A stretch of 64,000 bases of DNA, from positions 1 through 64,000 of the forward strand of contig JAGQDJ010000361.1 in the NCBI GenBank assembly GCA_022885665.1. Direction: 5' to 3'. A program made the position numbers and the translations under genes. Below are positions 1 to 12,361 of this stretch, in pieces. Origin of the DNA: Triops longicaudatus (taxonomy: Eukaryota > Arthropoda > Branchiopoda > Notostraca > Triopsidae). The notes under the pieces are model-generated. The model saw only the letters and a list, made by a program, of their open reading frames with translations, did no database searches and was not told the DNA's origin. Numbering within the stretch: position 1 is the first letter of the stretch; each line of letters opens with the position of its first letter.

Positions 1-497
1 CATTTAAGGACATATTTAAGGACAAACAGTCTTAAGGACGGGCATTCCAAATTTAAGGACTGTCCTTATCATTTAAGGACGGTTGGTAACCCTATTAATA
101 GTCCATATTGACAATTCACTTATTTTTTATTCTACTTCGGTAATGTCTTTATATTTACAGCTAATGTAGTTAACCTAGCTTACAAACTACATTTACTCAT
201 TCGCAATGGCACGAGGGTGTAAAAGGGTGGAACTACCAGGGCAGTAGCAAGAGAGCGAGGTCTTCCGTAAGGGGGCAGGGCACAGGATAGACATTTCCAG
301 ACTTTCCTTTTACAAAATTTTCCGGGTTAGTTTGGGGTTGAAAAATTGTTTATGGGAGAACTGCGGTCCCAGTGCGCATACACGCGGTGGATGTCGCGCC
401 AGCTATTATCTTTTAGCGCCCGCTTTCGTTAGGCTTTTAATAGTCCACACCAACAAAAACGCAAACAGTTTTCTGACAGTTTACACCTACGCTTAAG
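1..497. other. Upstream intergenic region with short TTTAAGGAC repeats
   Basis: No gene is visible here. The first 93 bases hold several copies of a TTTAAGGAC-like word, near positions 2, 13, 51 and 81, plus an inverted TGTCCTTA copy near 61-68. The rest is unique-looking DNA that probably carries the promoter and 5' leader of the channel gene that follows. Confidence 0.5.
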
Positions 498-563
498 TTG
501 CCATATAATACAAAAGCCTTGGAATCTCCAACTTGGTTCTTATTTCGGGAGAATTCCATCACA

Positions 564-3500
564 ATGGACCACAAGAAGCTCAAGAAAGCTAAGTGTTACA
601 GTGAAGAATCTGCAAAGCTTACTGGTGTTAATGAGCCTAATACAAAGGAACACAAGATCTGGATCGGTCTAGCGGAGTTAACAGAGTCAAAAGAGGTATC
701 TAGCGAGTCGACAGGTGTGACAGCTGCTAACGAGGCGAAGAAGACTACAGTTTTGGATACCTGGAAACATTTCTGCGATACTACTACAGGCCACGGGTTT
801 GCCCGTCTAACGTGCTCAAACCAGTCAGTGAAGTGCCGAGTACTTTGGACCGCTTTGTTGCTCATTTTGCTGGCTATTCTAATTACCTCCGTCACCAACA
901 TTACTGTGACTACCTTCGGCAACAGGTAATATGGAAAGAGTTGTGAATTCCCAAAATATTGTTTCAGAAAATAGAGTCAATATATTTACAAATGAAATAT
1001 TCTAATTATTTCAATTATTTTTATGAATTTTGTTTAGGCCGTTAAATCTTAATTATTTTTCATTGTGCAATTGGTCAGGAATGTATACCATGACCAAGTT
1101 CTGAAGACCAACGACTCGATGATGTTTCCTGATATTCATGTGTGTGAATCCAGTTTGTTCAATCGGTCGCGGCTACGAGGTTGGAGTTTTACGTTGAGCA
1201 ACGTTGCTTACATTTTCATTCATTTTTATGTCTTTTTCCGAGTCCAGCGTTTGGCATAAATGACACAATGGCTACATACCTGGCTTTATCGCTGTCGGCT
1301 ACCTTGACATCAGAAATCATCCGGAATGATGCGGTTCGACAAATGGAACTGGACCAAGAATTACGCAAACTTGTTGCGCCTTACGGAAGCATTGACTATG
1401 TCTTAAATAACGTCACTTTACAGTAAGTCACTCAAACAAAATCTCATGACACAGTCGTGATTTTCTGGATCACTTCACTTATTCAAACAGTCAAATTATG
1501 ATAAACAGAAGAGGTACTCTTCTGAAAAGTGTAAACAGGATAATCCAAAAACTCCCAAACACATTCAACAACACAGAACAAAGAACACGTACTAGTTATG
1601 AAAGGACGAAGTTGAACTTGTGGGTTTTAAGCGTAAGGTTAATATTTGAAGGTTAAATTCGCCACAGCACTCAAAAGCTGTTCATATTTTCTTGGCACAT
1701 GCGTTAGTAGTGGCGCCATCTGTTCAACTTGAACATGATCACGTTTATCGCGGGGAACGTAGTCTTACGTTGACCAATGGAAAATTCAGGTTTTCGCGCC
1801 GTTCCAGGCTTACAAAGGGACTGAGCGAACGGCGAAAAAAGCGTAAAAATTATATGACATTCAGGCCGATAAACTGCGAATTCAATGTTGGTTGTCGTGT
1901 TGGGCCGCGAACGTTTTCTTCCGCTAGCAAAGTGACATTCAATTGATGAAAATGACAATAGTGAGTGATTGCAGTAATTACGCATTTTACGAAGAATCAT
2001 TTTTGTGTCTTTATTTGGCGTTATTATAAATCAGTACCATTGGAGTAGCAATGCTTTAACCAAGTTTTAAGGGTCTATTGACTCTGAGAGAATTTCTTTT
2101 ATCTTACTTTGTCAATTAACAATTTTCCGCCATTGTTAAAAAGTGACGCTCGAGAGCACAATTAATGAAGAATTCAGAACCGTTCCTCAGAAAGGTATTC
2201 AGAGACTTAATAATGTTAATGCAATTTCGATTCTTCAAATTCAATTGACTAAAATATTTTATCTAGGTGTCAAGAAATCGTTGTTGGTTGCGTCCGTTTT
2301 ACTGTGTCGATGAACTCGAGCGAATGTTGCAGAAGATATTTCGGAAATCAAGTCCATCTAAACAGATTTGGTGCTTGTGTTAGTACACACAATCAACCCG
2401 AGCTAGAGGAGTACCTGCCATCACAAGCCACGGGTCTCATCCTGTACGTCAAAACCAACACTGATCGAATGGGTAAGGTTTTGTTTTTCACAAAGACCTC
2501 CCCAAACACACACACACACAAAAAAAAAATTTGTCTTTACCTATGAACGCAGAGTTTGATCCTACTATCATTGCCCCGTCAACTGGGATGAAAAAAGGCG
2601 TAGTATTCGCTATAGAAGACAGATTCACACATACGTATTCAGCGTTGTCTTATAAAGGACTTAGTGTTGCTCCTGGATATTGGGCAACCATTCCAATATC
2701 CCTACACATAGTAACCGACAACAAAAGATTACACCAAAGAACCATTAATAACTCTCGCGTTTTAACAATGCTGTATCAGGTCGATAACCAAGATCTACGT
2801 GGCGCTTTATTGGCTCCTTATAGCTGTATAGACAAACACCATGGGGAATCATTAAAACTTTCCCCTGGTTTTAATTCGTACAGCAAGCTCAACTGTAAAA
2901 TGGCGACCATTCAGCGATACGTCGAGGAAGAGTTAAACTGCTCGGCTGTATCCATTCCCACGAATAGTATTTACAAACTAATCATATCGCTCATAGTCAA
3001 TTAAAAGTTAAAATTATTCCAGGTACGTTACCAATGTGCTATCCATCCGAAATCATTAACTTCTTCACTATCGAAAAACTTCAGCTTCTGCGAAATTATG
3101 AACGAGACCGTAAGTTCACTTCAAGCTACATTTCAAAAACTTTGATATCCATATTCTTTCAGTGTGTATTATTGACTGTGTCGAGTACAATTACATGGCC
3201 AAAATTAGCACAGCCAAGATCACATTAGCTACGCAGCATTACAACTTCGGTTGGGAGGAAAACTCGCTTGTAGGACTACATTTCTACTTTCCTTCATTTA
3301 CGTACACTTTCACCAAAAATCATCCCGAAAGTGTATTAAAATGGCTTGGTAATTCAATTAGTCTCCATAGAAATCAACCCTCTAAATATTTAACGTTCGA
3401 AAAGCTGACGTGGGCGGTAATATGGGTCTTTATATGGGAGCCAGCCTGGTAACGGTCGTGGAAGTCCTATTTTTCTTCGTCCGCTGCGTAGTACGTGCGT

Positions 3501-3571
3501 CGTGCTCGTGGTTGGGAAGGACGCCTGCCATTGATGACAGCGGAATAAATATAACGAACACTAAACGCTAA
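564..3571 (+). CDS. DEG/ENaC family sodium channel subunit
   Basis: Eight exons can be joined: 564-925, 1079-1179, 1248-1422, 2267-2472, 2553-2966, 3023-3109, 3163-3348 and 3405-3571. All junctions are GT-AG and phases close, giving 565 residues. An in-frame ATG at 498 would add 22 residues. Family hallmarks appear in order. The N-terminal gating His-Gly lies in TTTGHGFARL near residue 75. The first membrane segment starts CRVLWTALLLILL. After it comes the FPDIHVCESSLFNRSRL block. Later in the large extracellular domain are NRFGACVS and a VAPGYWATIPISL stretch. The pre-pore/M2 block GGNMGLYMGASLVTVVEV contains the G-A-S selectivity motif. DEG/ENaC channels are trimeric amiloride-sensitive cation channels gated by peptides, acid or mechanical force; the ligand here cannot be told. 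The cytoplasmic tail after M2 is short. An AATAAA signal lies near 3940. Confidence 0.9.
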
Positions 3572-5748
3572 AGACAAGTCATCAATCTGACACCCTGGGC
3601 CCCTAAGCTTTCTTTGATGATCTCACAGTATCTTCATCTCCTTCAGTGCCCATTAACCTGACTAGAAAAAATCGATCGCTAATTAGACAGTGTTCTAGCC
3701 TCGGTGTACCCTACTTTGCCCTCTTACTACGCCAAAGAAAAACCCGCCCTTTCCACGTGTCGAATGACCAGGAGCTAAAACTGGGTCAAATGATCGGTCA
3801 CTTTATTTGCCTACCTAATAATACATTATTCGCCATTTCTTGTTAATTCAATTTCATCATTGCCATTTTGTACAAAGCTAACCGATTACATGTGATTCAG
3901 TGTATCGGTGTTCTCCATGTTTGCTAATTTTTAAAAATGAATAAAAAATAAAGCGTCTTAATAAACGAATTTTTCCTAATAAAATTAATGTAATATACTC
4001 CAAAATTCTCAATCCGAAGTCATAAATTAGCAATAAATCTAGTGAATTACTATGACAATAGTATAAAGAATTCTGTAAGTCGAACGCGGTCGTGGTTTCG
4101 TGCATGTTCCGGGTGTGGAGAGAAATAAGGGGGGATGGAGAACAAAGGAAAAGGGTTTTCCAGAAAAGTGTCCCCGAGATGTACTACCTACTCATGCAAA
4201 CCCGGTGACCCCAATGTCTCTCATAAGTTTGGAGCACGGGATTTGGGAGCGCTCAGCAGGGCCATACGAGAGACGCGCTACGGCGCAAGTAAACAGCTGA
4301 CGTAAGCACTGGTAAAGTTCAGATGCACCACGTTTTCCGGAGGGTTTTAGATAACGACGCATCTCGCCGAAGGTACCCCCATATGACCGGCGCCAATCGA
4401 TAAATAGGGAAGGCAAGCGAGGAGTGACGATCTACCAGGACCTGCAAGCGTCACCTTTCACCCTCTCTCTCAATGCGCCTTTCTAGGAGTGGAAGCTGCT
4501 AAGGCCAAGGCGTCGCCGCCGCCGACATCTTGGGTGGTACAACAACTCTACGGGCATACCGTTACGAACTTACGCTTCCAAATCTCAACTCAAGTTGTAT
4601 ATCAGAGTGCTTGACTCTAACCGAGACATTCCTCTCAGTCCACCAGGATGCAGTGAAACTTCCAAAACATTGGGACAACAAGTTTAAGAGTGATTGCCGG
4701 AATTACTGGCTGGAGAGACAATTTCTGCAGATCAGTTCCCCAATTCCTCACACGCAGTAAGTCACCCTTTTATACTCATGGATCAAGCAGTGAGTAAATA
4801 TCAATTTCCCGCGCTTTACGGGCAGAAATCCTGAGCAGTGTTTAGAGTGTTAAATTGGTATGGCATTATGCTTGTATTGATCCTACCATAGCACCAAGTA
4901 AACGTTAAATGGTTTACTTGCTTGTATCTTCAAACTTCTTATTCGACAACTGACCATTTGTGATACTTGTGAACAGTAAAATTTCGTTACATAGCGAATC
5001 TCTTGAGTACAGCAAAAAGTATTCAGTATATCTGAAGTTCTTTGCATTACGCTCTTTTTCGGTACGTTTACGTAATTTGTAGTTTAAATAACATTACAAA
5101 GTTGTAGGGGTGTAGTTTGATACCCATAATTTTACTCTGTTTTCATTTATGGCATTTTGAATTGTGGGTAAGCGCAGTGTTGTTTCATAGCATGTTCCTC
5201 GCGATCAAAATGTCTCCCGTCCAAAGCGTACTAAATAATCACTTTGGAGTTTTAATGTCTCGTACAAAAGCACTGAAGCGAATTTGAAGTCATAAGTGAA
5301 TTAGAAGGGTTCTAACTTATCGTCTACACAACTGGCAATTTTACTTAATTTCTTTTATACATACGTTTAGTGGTACATGTACATAAACAAGACCCTTTTC
5401 TTACAAAAATTGCCATAGAATGAGTTTTTATTAATTTTGTCATGCAAATTTTCCGGTTTGTTGACGAAACTTTCTCTATGTGAACTTGGTCGTATTTAAG
5501 TATCTATTTTTTCCAGACTCGAAACATTTTATAATTCATTAGTTATGAATTTTACATTATTTCTCTGACGTGGAAATTGTCCTATCCCGCTCCGTTTAAG
5601 ATTTTAAGCATAATTTGCACAGTTCCGCTCTTTATTCATCTACTTTTTCTATGTCTTTACTTTCTTCTCAAAGGCGAGGATGATTTCCTCATCTCTGTAA
5701 GAAAGACAAAAAAAGGCGCTGCAATTGGCTACCTGATACATTGCAAGC
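3572..5748. other. 3' UTR of the channel gene and intergenic region
   Basis: The first part is probably 3' UTR up to the AATAAA signals near 3940-3950. The rest contains no family I recognise. An open stretch at 4530-4757 ends at a strong splice donor (GCA then GTAAGTCAC) and could be an untranslated leader exon of the next gene, but its 76-residue translation resembles nothing I know. Confidence 0.4.
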
Positions 5749-8700
5749 ATGGGAAGTATATGTTCATCAGCCCAATCCAACAAAGACCACGACAGCATCT
5801 CCAATTCAGAAAGGTAACCATGGCAAACTAAGGCCGTTGTGTACGTCAGCGATGTAGACATTCTTTTTTCCCTATGACCTTCTGTTTACTAACATGCAGC
5901 TCGCCGTGTTATCGAGGACGTCACCAAGGCCGGAAACAATCCGACGGTCGCGGACCCCCTCCCAACCAGCGCAATGGTGGGATCATTACCGACGAAGACT
6001 CGAGCAATTCTGTGCACCACGGAAAGAACCGTCCGGATGAATCTTTTGCATCAGGTAGCTAGTGGAATAAAGTTATTTTCTCCCCTTTCGCAAACGAGTT
6101 CAAGCCGTTAAGCTTCTTTTTCGTCTATCAGCAGAGTCTGAGCCAGTTGGCGGTACAAATCAACCTACAAATCAAGACAATGAAGAACCGATCGTACCCT
6201 GTGCCCTCTTGCGTGTACCCGATTGCGTCAAGAGCTGGTTGGCGGGTCAGATCAATCCGAGCAACCGTCCTCTTGAGCGAGGGTCAACCATAGCGTTGTA
6301 TATCGCTAGTGCGAATCCGCGAGGTAAAGTCATGAATGAATTACTTAAAAAATATTTCAGAAGTGCAAAATCTTCAGGGTGTTTTAAGTTTTTTTTCCCC
6401 ATTGATTTTGACAGAGACTGCCCGCGAACGTCAAATCCTTCGAGACGAAGTCGTGCCGATCTTGTCTCAACACGCTGCGAAACGAGGTTTCGTGGTTCAT
6501 TTGGTCGACCTGCGTTGCGACACGGACTCGGTGACGGCAGATGCCACTTTGTCGCAAAACTGTTTAAGCGAATTGGCCCGGCAACTGGAATCTGCCCATG
6601 TGATCCCGATCCTCATTTTCACCGAAGACCTGGGAAAGCCCATTTTGCCCCAAAGCATCGAAGCTCAAGATTTCTTGGCTGCTTTAGCGCAACTGTCCAA
6701 ACACGAAGAAGACAGACAACTGCTCGAGCAATTCTACGCTATCGATGACCACGCACAGCCCCCTTGCTACCGACTCCGATGTCAACCGGTACAACCACTA
6801 ATTACGTTGTCTTGCTTGGAACGCAATTTAACTTTGTAACTCGAAACCTTGGTTCTCCGCAGGGAGCGAGCGAAGCCGTATGGAGCAGCACCCAACTGCA
6901 TTTGTTAAACGTTCTCATTTCTGTCTTCCCCAACGAGCTCCGCGATACGTATCTGACGACTCTCCTGGAACAGGCAAGAAAACTCTCTTTTTTGCTATAC
7001 CCTACAAGTTGGGGACCCGACTGTAATGTGGCAACTACACTTAGGAAGTACATAATTCAGTATGCATGAGCCAAGAGCTGGCTAACCGATGCATCTGGGT
7101 TCAAAGGCCAAAGGTCAACGAATACTCATTGGATAGTGTGAGCAGCGCTGAACAGAAACGCAGAGCAAAAGCACTGCACAGCGAACTGAAGGTAAATTTC
7201 ACTTAAATTCTACCTTATATTATACAAATCAATACATATGATGCGACACGGATATACAGTGTGAAAGATTGGAAGCCTTATCCTCGAAGAAATTACTCCC
7301 GCTGAATACTTTTTATTTTTTTTTAAATAGCATACATGTAATGAAAAGTTATGGAACGCGCAAAGCACAGTTTTAACGCCAAAATATTTATTCAAAAATA
7401 TCTGCTTTTTTACAATATTACAAATATATCAACTTCAGAGCCCTGGTCAACCTGTTCTCCTTAAGGGAGAGTTACACGAGACTCTTTTCCGGCGTGTTTG
7501 TTACTAGTATTAAATATTTTGCGAAAGGTAAACGATCCACATGAAGTTCTGAGGCCGTTTAGTTAAAATATTGTTACCTATTTTTTTTCTTAAGAATCGG
7601 AAATTGCAACTTTGTATAGTCTGATTTCGGCTTTTCTAGCGTGAGCTTTTCTTGCAATAAATTTTTGATATCTGGCCCGCAGTTTTCAAACATGCTCGAA
7701 ACTATTTCCACGTAATTTAGAAAAAGTCAGAGACAAGAAAAAAAGTGTTTTTATTTTAGAAAAAAAGCCTCAAGATATTAAAATGCGCTTTACCTAAATT
7801 CCTGTCAAGAACTTTCTGTAAAGAAGTTCATATTTGTTGCACAATTACCTGAACGTTAAAGCGCAATTCGTTGTAAAGGGTTAAGCTATTCCGGTTCGCT
7901 ATTTTGACGCTTGACACATCTGTTATTACAAAGAAGTGAAATTGTATCGTAGAACAGATCAAAACGAGTTTGCGTAAATTGAGCCGTTTATAAGGAATGG
8001 TTACTGTGAGTGTACGAGGAACTTTCAAGTCGTTCTAATGTGTTGATAAATCATTCGCAGTCCCTTCTCAAGGAATCCAACATTTATTCCCGCGATGAAG
8101 AAACATACACCTCTTTTGCTGAAGATTTGGCAGCTATTATAACGCCAATTATGAATGGAATTATCGACGAAGCAGAAATACGAGTACGTAGTACAAAGGC
8201 ATTCCGGATTAGTTTGTGCGTGACTTTTTCATGTATTAGGACCCTTTAAGGAATGTCAGTTGCATACCTAGAAGGATATTGGAAGAAATTTCGCAACACA
8301 TATCGTTCGGTCAGAAAGCAGTATTAAGCTCCATTAATCGCGAAACATCCTTGGAATCAATCAAGAGGTAACTGATTCGTATTCATGGTCGTGTGACAAT
8401 CCAACGATAAAGTTTATTTATAGGTACATCATGGCGTCTGATCCGTATCCTATGGTAGTCTACGGTCCACGAGGTAGCGGGAAAACCACCTTAATGGCCC
8501 GAACCGCCCAGTTTTGTTCATCGTGGTTGCCGAAAGCTTGCGTATTGCTTCGGTTCGTTGGCCTTACTCCAGATAGTGTTAGCACGGCATGCTTGCTACA
8601 AAGCATTTCTACACAGTGCTCCCTGTACTTGACCGGCCGCGTTCCGCAAGTCCCTCACGTATGGGCTTTTATTAAATATTCTTCTTCTTTATACAAGAAA

Positions 8701-11700
8701 GCTTTAAAAATAAATTATCGCGTAAGACCCTCAGAAAGTAACAAAAAGTTTCTTTTAGAACGTGGCCAGCTATCAAGCAGTTCTTAGTCAATTGTTGACC
8801 GAGGTGAATCACAATACTACCGTAGTGATTCTGGTAGACGGGTTGGACCAATTGTCTGATGAGAGTACAGAGAATTTGTGGACCTGGGTGCCGCAACAAC
8901 TTGCGAACAATCTGCGGCTTGTGGTAACCGTTAGTGAAAGTTCTCCTCACATGTCGGCGCTGCAAACACATCTTCCGTACTATCATGCGTACTACCAGGT
9001 TTAATATGGAAATGAGACTAATTACACTCAACGTAACAGATTTTATGGTTTACAGCTGGAGAGTTTGGAAAAAGCTGAAACCCAGAGTTTAATGTTATCA
9101 TGTATGGTTCAGCAAAGCCATGTAGCAGTGCCTGAAAGCTTGCTTGCCAGTAGCATAATTACCGAATGTCGACTCCCACTAACCGTGAAGGTATACTTGA
9201 ATGAATTTTTTACTCAATGAAACTTGAAGACTCAATTGTTAGCTTTTTACTTGGCGAGCTATGCAACGTTCAAGTTGGTCCTATTACGGCACGGAAGCTT
9301 TCAACATGGCCAACGCCGAAACACTAGGTTTGGATGCTCTCCACGCCCCCTCGCCTCCAAGTTTACTACAAGCTGTGCTCAACGACTTGGAAACACAGCT
9401 AGGAGAAAATATCACACGAAGAACTTTAATGCTGTTCGGTGCGACGCGGTTTGGAGTAGCTGATAATGAAATGACAGACATTCTGCGAAAAGCAGATCTA
9501 GGTGGGCCATATAAAGCTTTCGAGAAATTAGAGTGTTTAAACGAAAACATTTGAAAACATGCAGTATTCTAATCCAACAGCTGTAAAAAAAATTAAAGTT
9601 CGGAGTAGGAACTTTCAAAATGTTCCGAAACATCCCAGACATGCATCCCATGGCAACTGCCTTGGGTTGCGAACCGGAACCCAGAGTTCTTCCAGCGGAC
9701 GCGAATGGTGCTTGTGTCGCGTGATTAGAATAGAGCTGTTCGCTTTTAAAGAATATGTTAATAAAAATAATGATAATGATTGTTAAGGGTTGCTATGTTA
9801 TAAAATTAAAAAAAAATATCGTCTAAATATTTGGAAATCGTTAATAATTTTTATTATCTATTTTTTTTTCAGATATACCACCTTGTAGGCAGCTTCTTAA
9901 TTGCTTGGCGCCATTCATTCGACGAAAACTGGTTGGTGGAATTTCGCTTTCTTCTTGGAACGATATATCAATGCGAGAAAGTGTACAAGCCCGGTATGGT
10001 ACGAACGATTTAAAAACTTGGAGCCACTCCTTATGGCTGGAATATTATCAAGTAACAAAAACGGAACACACAGCTATGTTGCGTAACTAACCTTGACGGC
10101 ATTTCTATTGCTTTCAGAATCAACTGAATTCCTTAAAGCAAAACTTGACTGAGTTTTACAAAGCTGTAGAAGAGCTCCATCCCAGTATACGTCTGTACCG
10201 TAGAATGTTCGATGAGATACCCCATCACATAATGCAACTCGGTCAAGATCCCGAATCGCTCTTTCAGGTCGAGTGGATATTTGCCAAAGCGATATCCTGC
10301 GGTTTTCATCAAGTAATGTTTAACCATGTAATTGATAAGATTATAAAATTTGTTGATTTTGTATAAGGTATTAGAGGATCTTACAGCATTGGCCAACTAT
10401 AACGCAGAGTTTAAAGAGAGCGCAGAAGTGCTCGTGCAAAAGTTGGCGCCAGCCACTTTTGCATTGACGTTCGATGCTCGCCAGATCTGCGTCCAACTTG
10501 TTGAGAAGCTCGGGGCTGAAGTGGGCGAATCTCTGCAAGCCCAGACTCAGCAAACACTTCGCAATCTGTACGAAGCGGCCCTCAAGCCCCCCATTTCTTC
10601 CTTTATCCCTCGCTGCGAGGTTTCCGCAGGACAAAGCGTCGGTCAAGTTTTCTATGACGAAATCTACCGCGTTCCGGGTAATGACTCCGTCGTGCTTGTC
10701 TTGTCCACGAGCAACAGCGAAGTCAGTGTGCGAGAATGGGGTCAAGCAAGACCCATTCGGACTTTAACGGGCTTAAATCAGCCAGTCAGACTCTTGCCTA
10801 TGACCGAGACCCGGTGTTTGATACTCTGTGGCCGAAAACTCGAGTTATACAATTTGGACACCGGAGCAGAGCTTTTGAAGCTTAAAGGAATTATGAACCA
10901 AAAATTGCCCCTGTTTGGTCCCCATGACGATCGTCACGTAGTTACATTGGCTCGCAACCGCATGTACGTTAACTTAATCAACGTTGAGAACGGAGACTGT
11001 GTGACGACCTTCAAAGTGGGTGAGGATCGATTTCTCAACTCGCTACTTGTCTCGCAAAATGGTCGAATCCTTGTCTGTGGCGATGAAACGCGCAAACCTT
11101 GCTCCTTGCTGGTCTGGGACCTTGGTGCCCGTAAATTATTGTATGACCTAAGAATGCCACATCACGAGTTTCAAACTAGTCTCAGTACCATCACCAAAGA
11201 TGGTAACTACGTATGCTGCGGATGCAAGGTACTGTACAGAAAAAAAAAGAAAAAAGCGATAGTGAAGATTCCTCCTGCGACAAAACGAATAAATAAAATA
11301 AAAAAAAATTCAACATCAAATTTCTTACCTTGTTAATCTTTTTCATACAGGAAATGGACTCTTCCGATCCCAATTTTATTGTTGTGTACGATTTGCAAAA
11401 CGGAACTCTCTTTCGCAAGTGGAAGACAGGCATTAATACTGTTGCGTTAGCTATGGCGTGCCAGTACACTTGTGTTGTATGTAGTCTCGAGGACTCGACA
11501 ATCGTCGTCTGGAATCTCGTTACGGGTAACTAATTTAATTATTCCTTAAAATATTGTATTTAACATTCTCTACCGCGCAAATTGACTTAATTTCATGTAT
11601 TCTTTAGGTAACTGTCGGTGTAGCTTGACAGGACACACTGCTCCTGCTGATGTTTTATGTTTGGACGGTAGTGGGCGTTTCTTATTGTCAAGAAATTCCA

Positions 11701-12027
11701 AGTGTGTCGATCCTACTATAAGATTATCGGACTTGGAAATTGGTACTGCATTTAGTTCAAACTTCTTAATTTAACCAGCAATTTTTTTTTTATAATTTTA
11801 AAGGTCAGTGCGTAGCGTCATATACTCCCGATTGGCCTATAACAGCCTGTCAGATCTCCGAGAACGGGTCTTCGGTAATGTTGGCACTGAAAGGGTGCGA
11901 AGATCTCTTAACATTCCAGTTCGCGGGCGAAAAGTTTCCGGAAGAGATCTGCTACGGAGCACCTGAAAACCTTGGCGTTGTTTTCGACGTGAGCAATCGC
12001 CATGCTGCCACGGAACCTAGCACTTAA
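5749..12027 (+). CDS. NACHT and WD-repeat protein, NWD1/NWD2-like
   Basis: Nineteen exons with consistent phases give 1343 residues: 5749-5813, 5900-6054, 6132-6323, 6415-6788, 6863-6973, 7045-7191, 8061-8183, 8240-8367, 8424-8658, 8759-8998, 9056-9190, 9243-9501, 9609-9707, 9873-10051, 10118-10312, 10368-11228, 11351-11525, 11608-11742 and 11804-12027. The N-terminal domain has the ERQILRDEVVPIL...VVHLVDLRCD signature seen ahead of NACHT in NWD proteins. The P-loop is YGPRGSGKTT near residue 450 and Walker B is VVILVDGLDQLS near 530. The C-terminal third contains WD strands such as PCSLLVWDLGARKLLYDL and STIVVWNLVTGNCRCSLTGH. NWD proteins are STAND-class ATPases with a beta-propeller sensor and presumably form switchable scaffolds. 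The chosen start gives MGSICSS, a consensus N-myristoylation site. One intron (6974-7044) appears to use a GC donor. AATAAA lies near 12118. The 99-nt exon at 9609 and the first exon are the least certain. Confidence 0.85.
7192..8060 (+). other. Long intron of the NWD-like gene
   Basis: This 869-bp intron is about ten times longer than its neighbours. It is AT-rich and I see no coding or structured element in it. Donor AAG/GTAAAT and acceptor TTCGCAG/TCC are both clear. Confidence 0.6.
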
Positions 12028-12361
12028 AAATGGCTCCCAGAGCAGAATGACGGAAAGAAAAAAAAAGACTTCTATGCTACTGAAAATTCTTGTCTACTGT
12101 GGATGATATTGTGCTTAATAAAATGTTAGCAGTTACAAAGAAACACGGATCAAAAAGCTTTACTACACTGACATAACTTAAAAATACGACAAAAATCAGA
12201 GCGAGACAGAACTTAGGGAGGGAACACATTAAACTGGCAGTGAGTGAAATCCATCCTTTCACCAATAATAGAAAAAATATTGCGAAAAACAAGACCAAAA
12301 ATTAAGACATAGTTACATAAAAAAAGTTCCTAAAGTTAAGATCGCCAAGGTGTACGTCGAA

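Noticed and set aside
3646..3846. Possible extra 3' exon of the DEG/ENaC channel after a CTCCTTCAG acceptor
   Set aside because: The last channel exon already ends in a stop soon after M2 and no convincing donor was found; more likely 3' UTR.
4530..4757. Open frame with a strong splice donor upstream of the NWD-like gene
   Set aside because: No in-phase continuation to the NWD exons could be shown; kept only as a possible untranslated exon.
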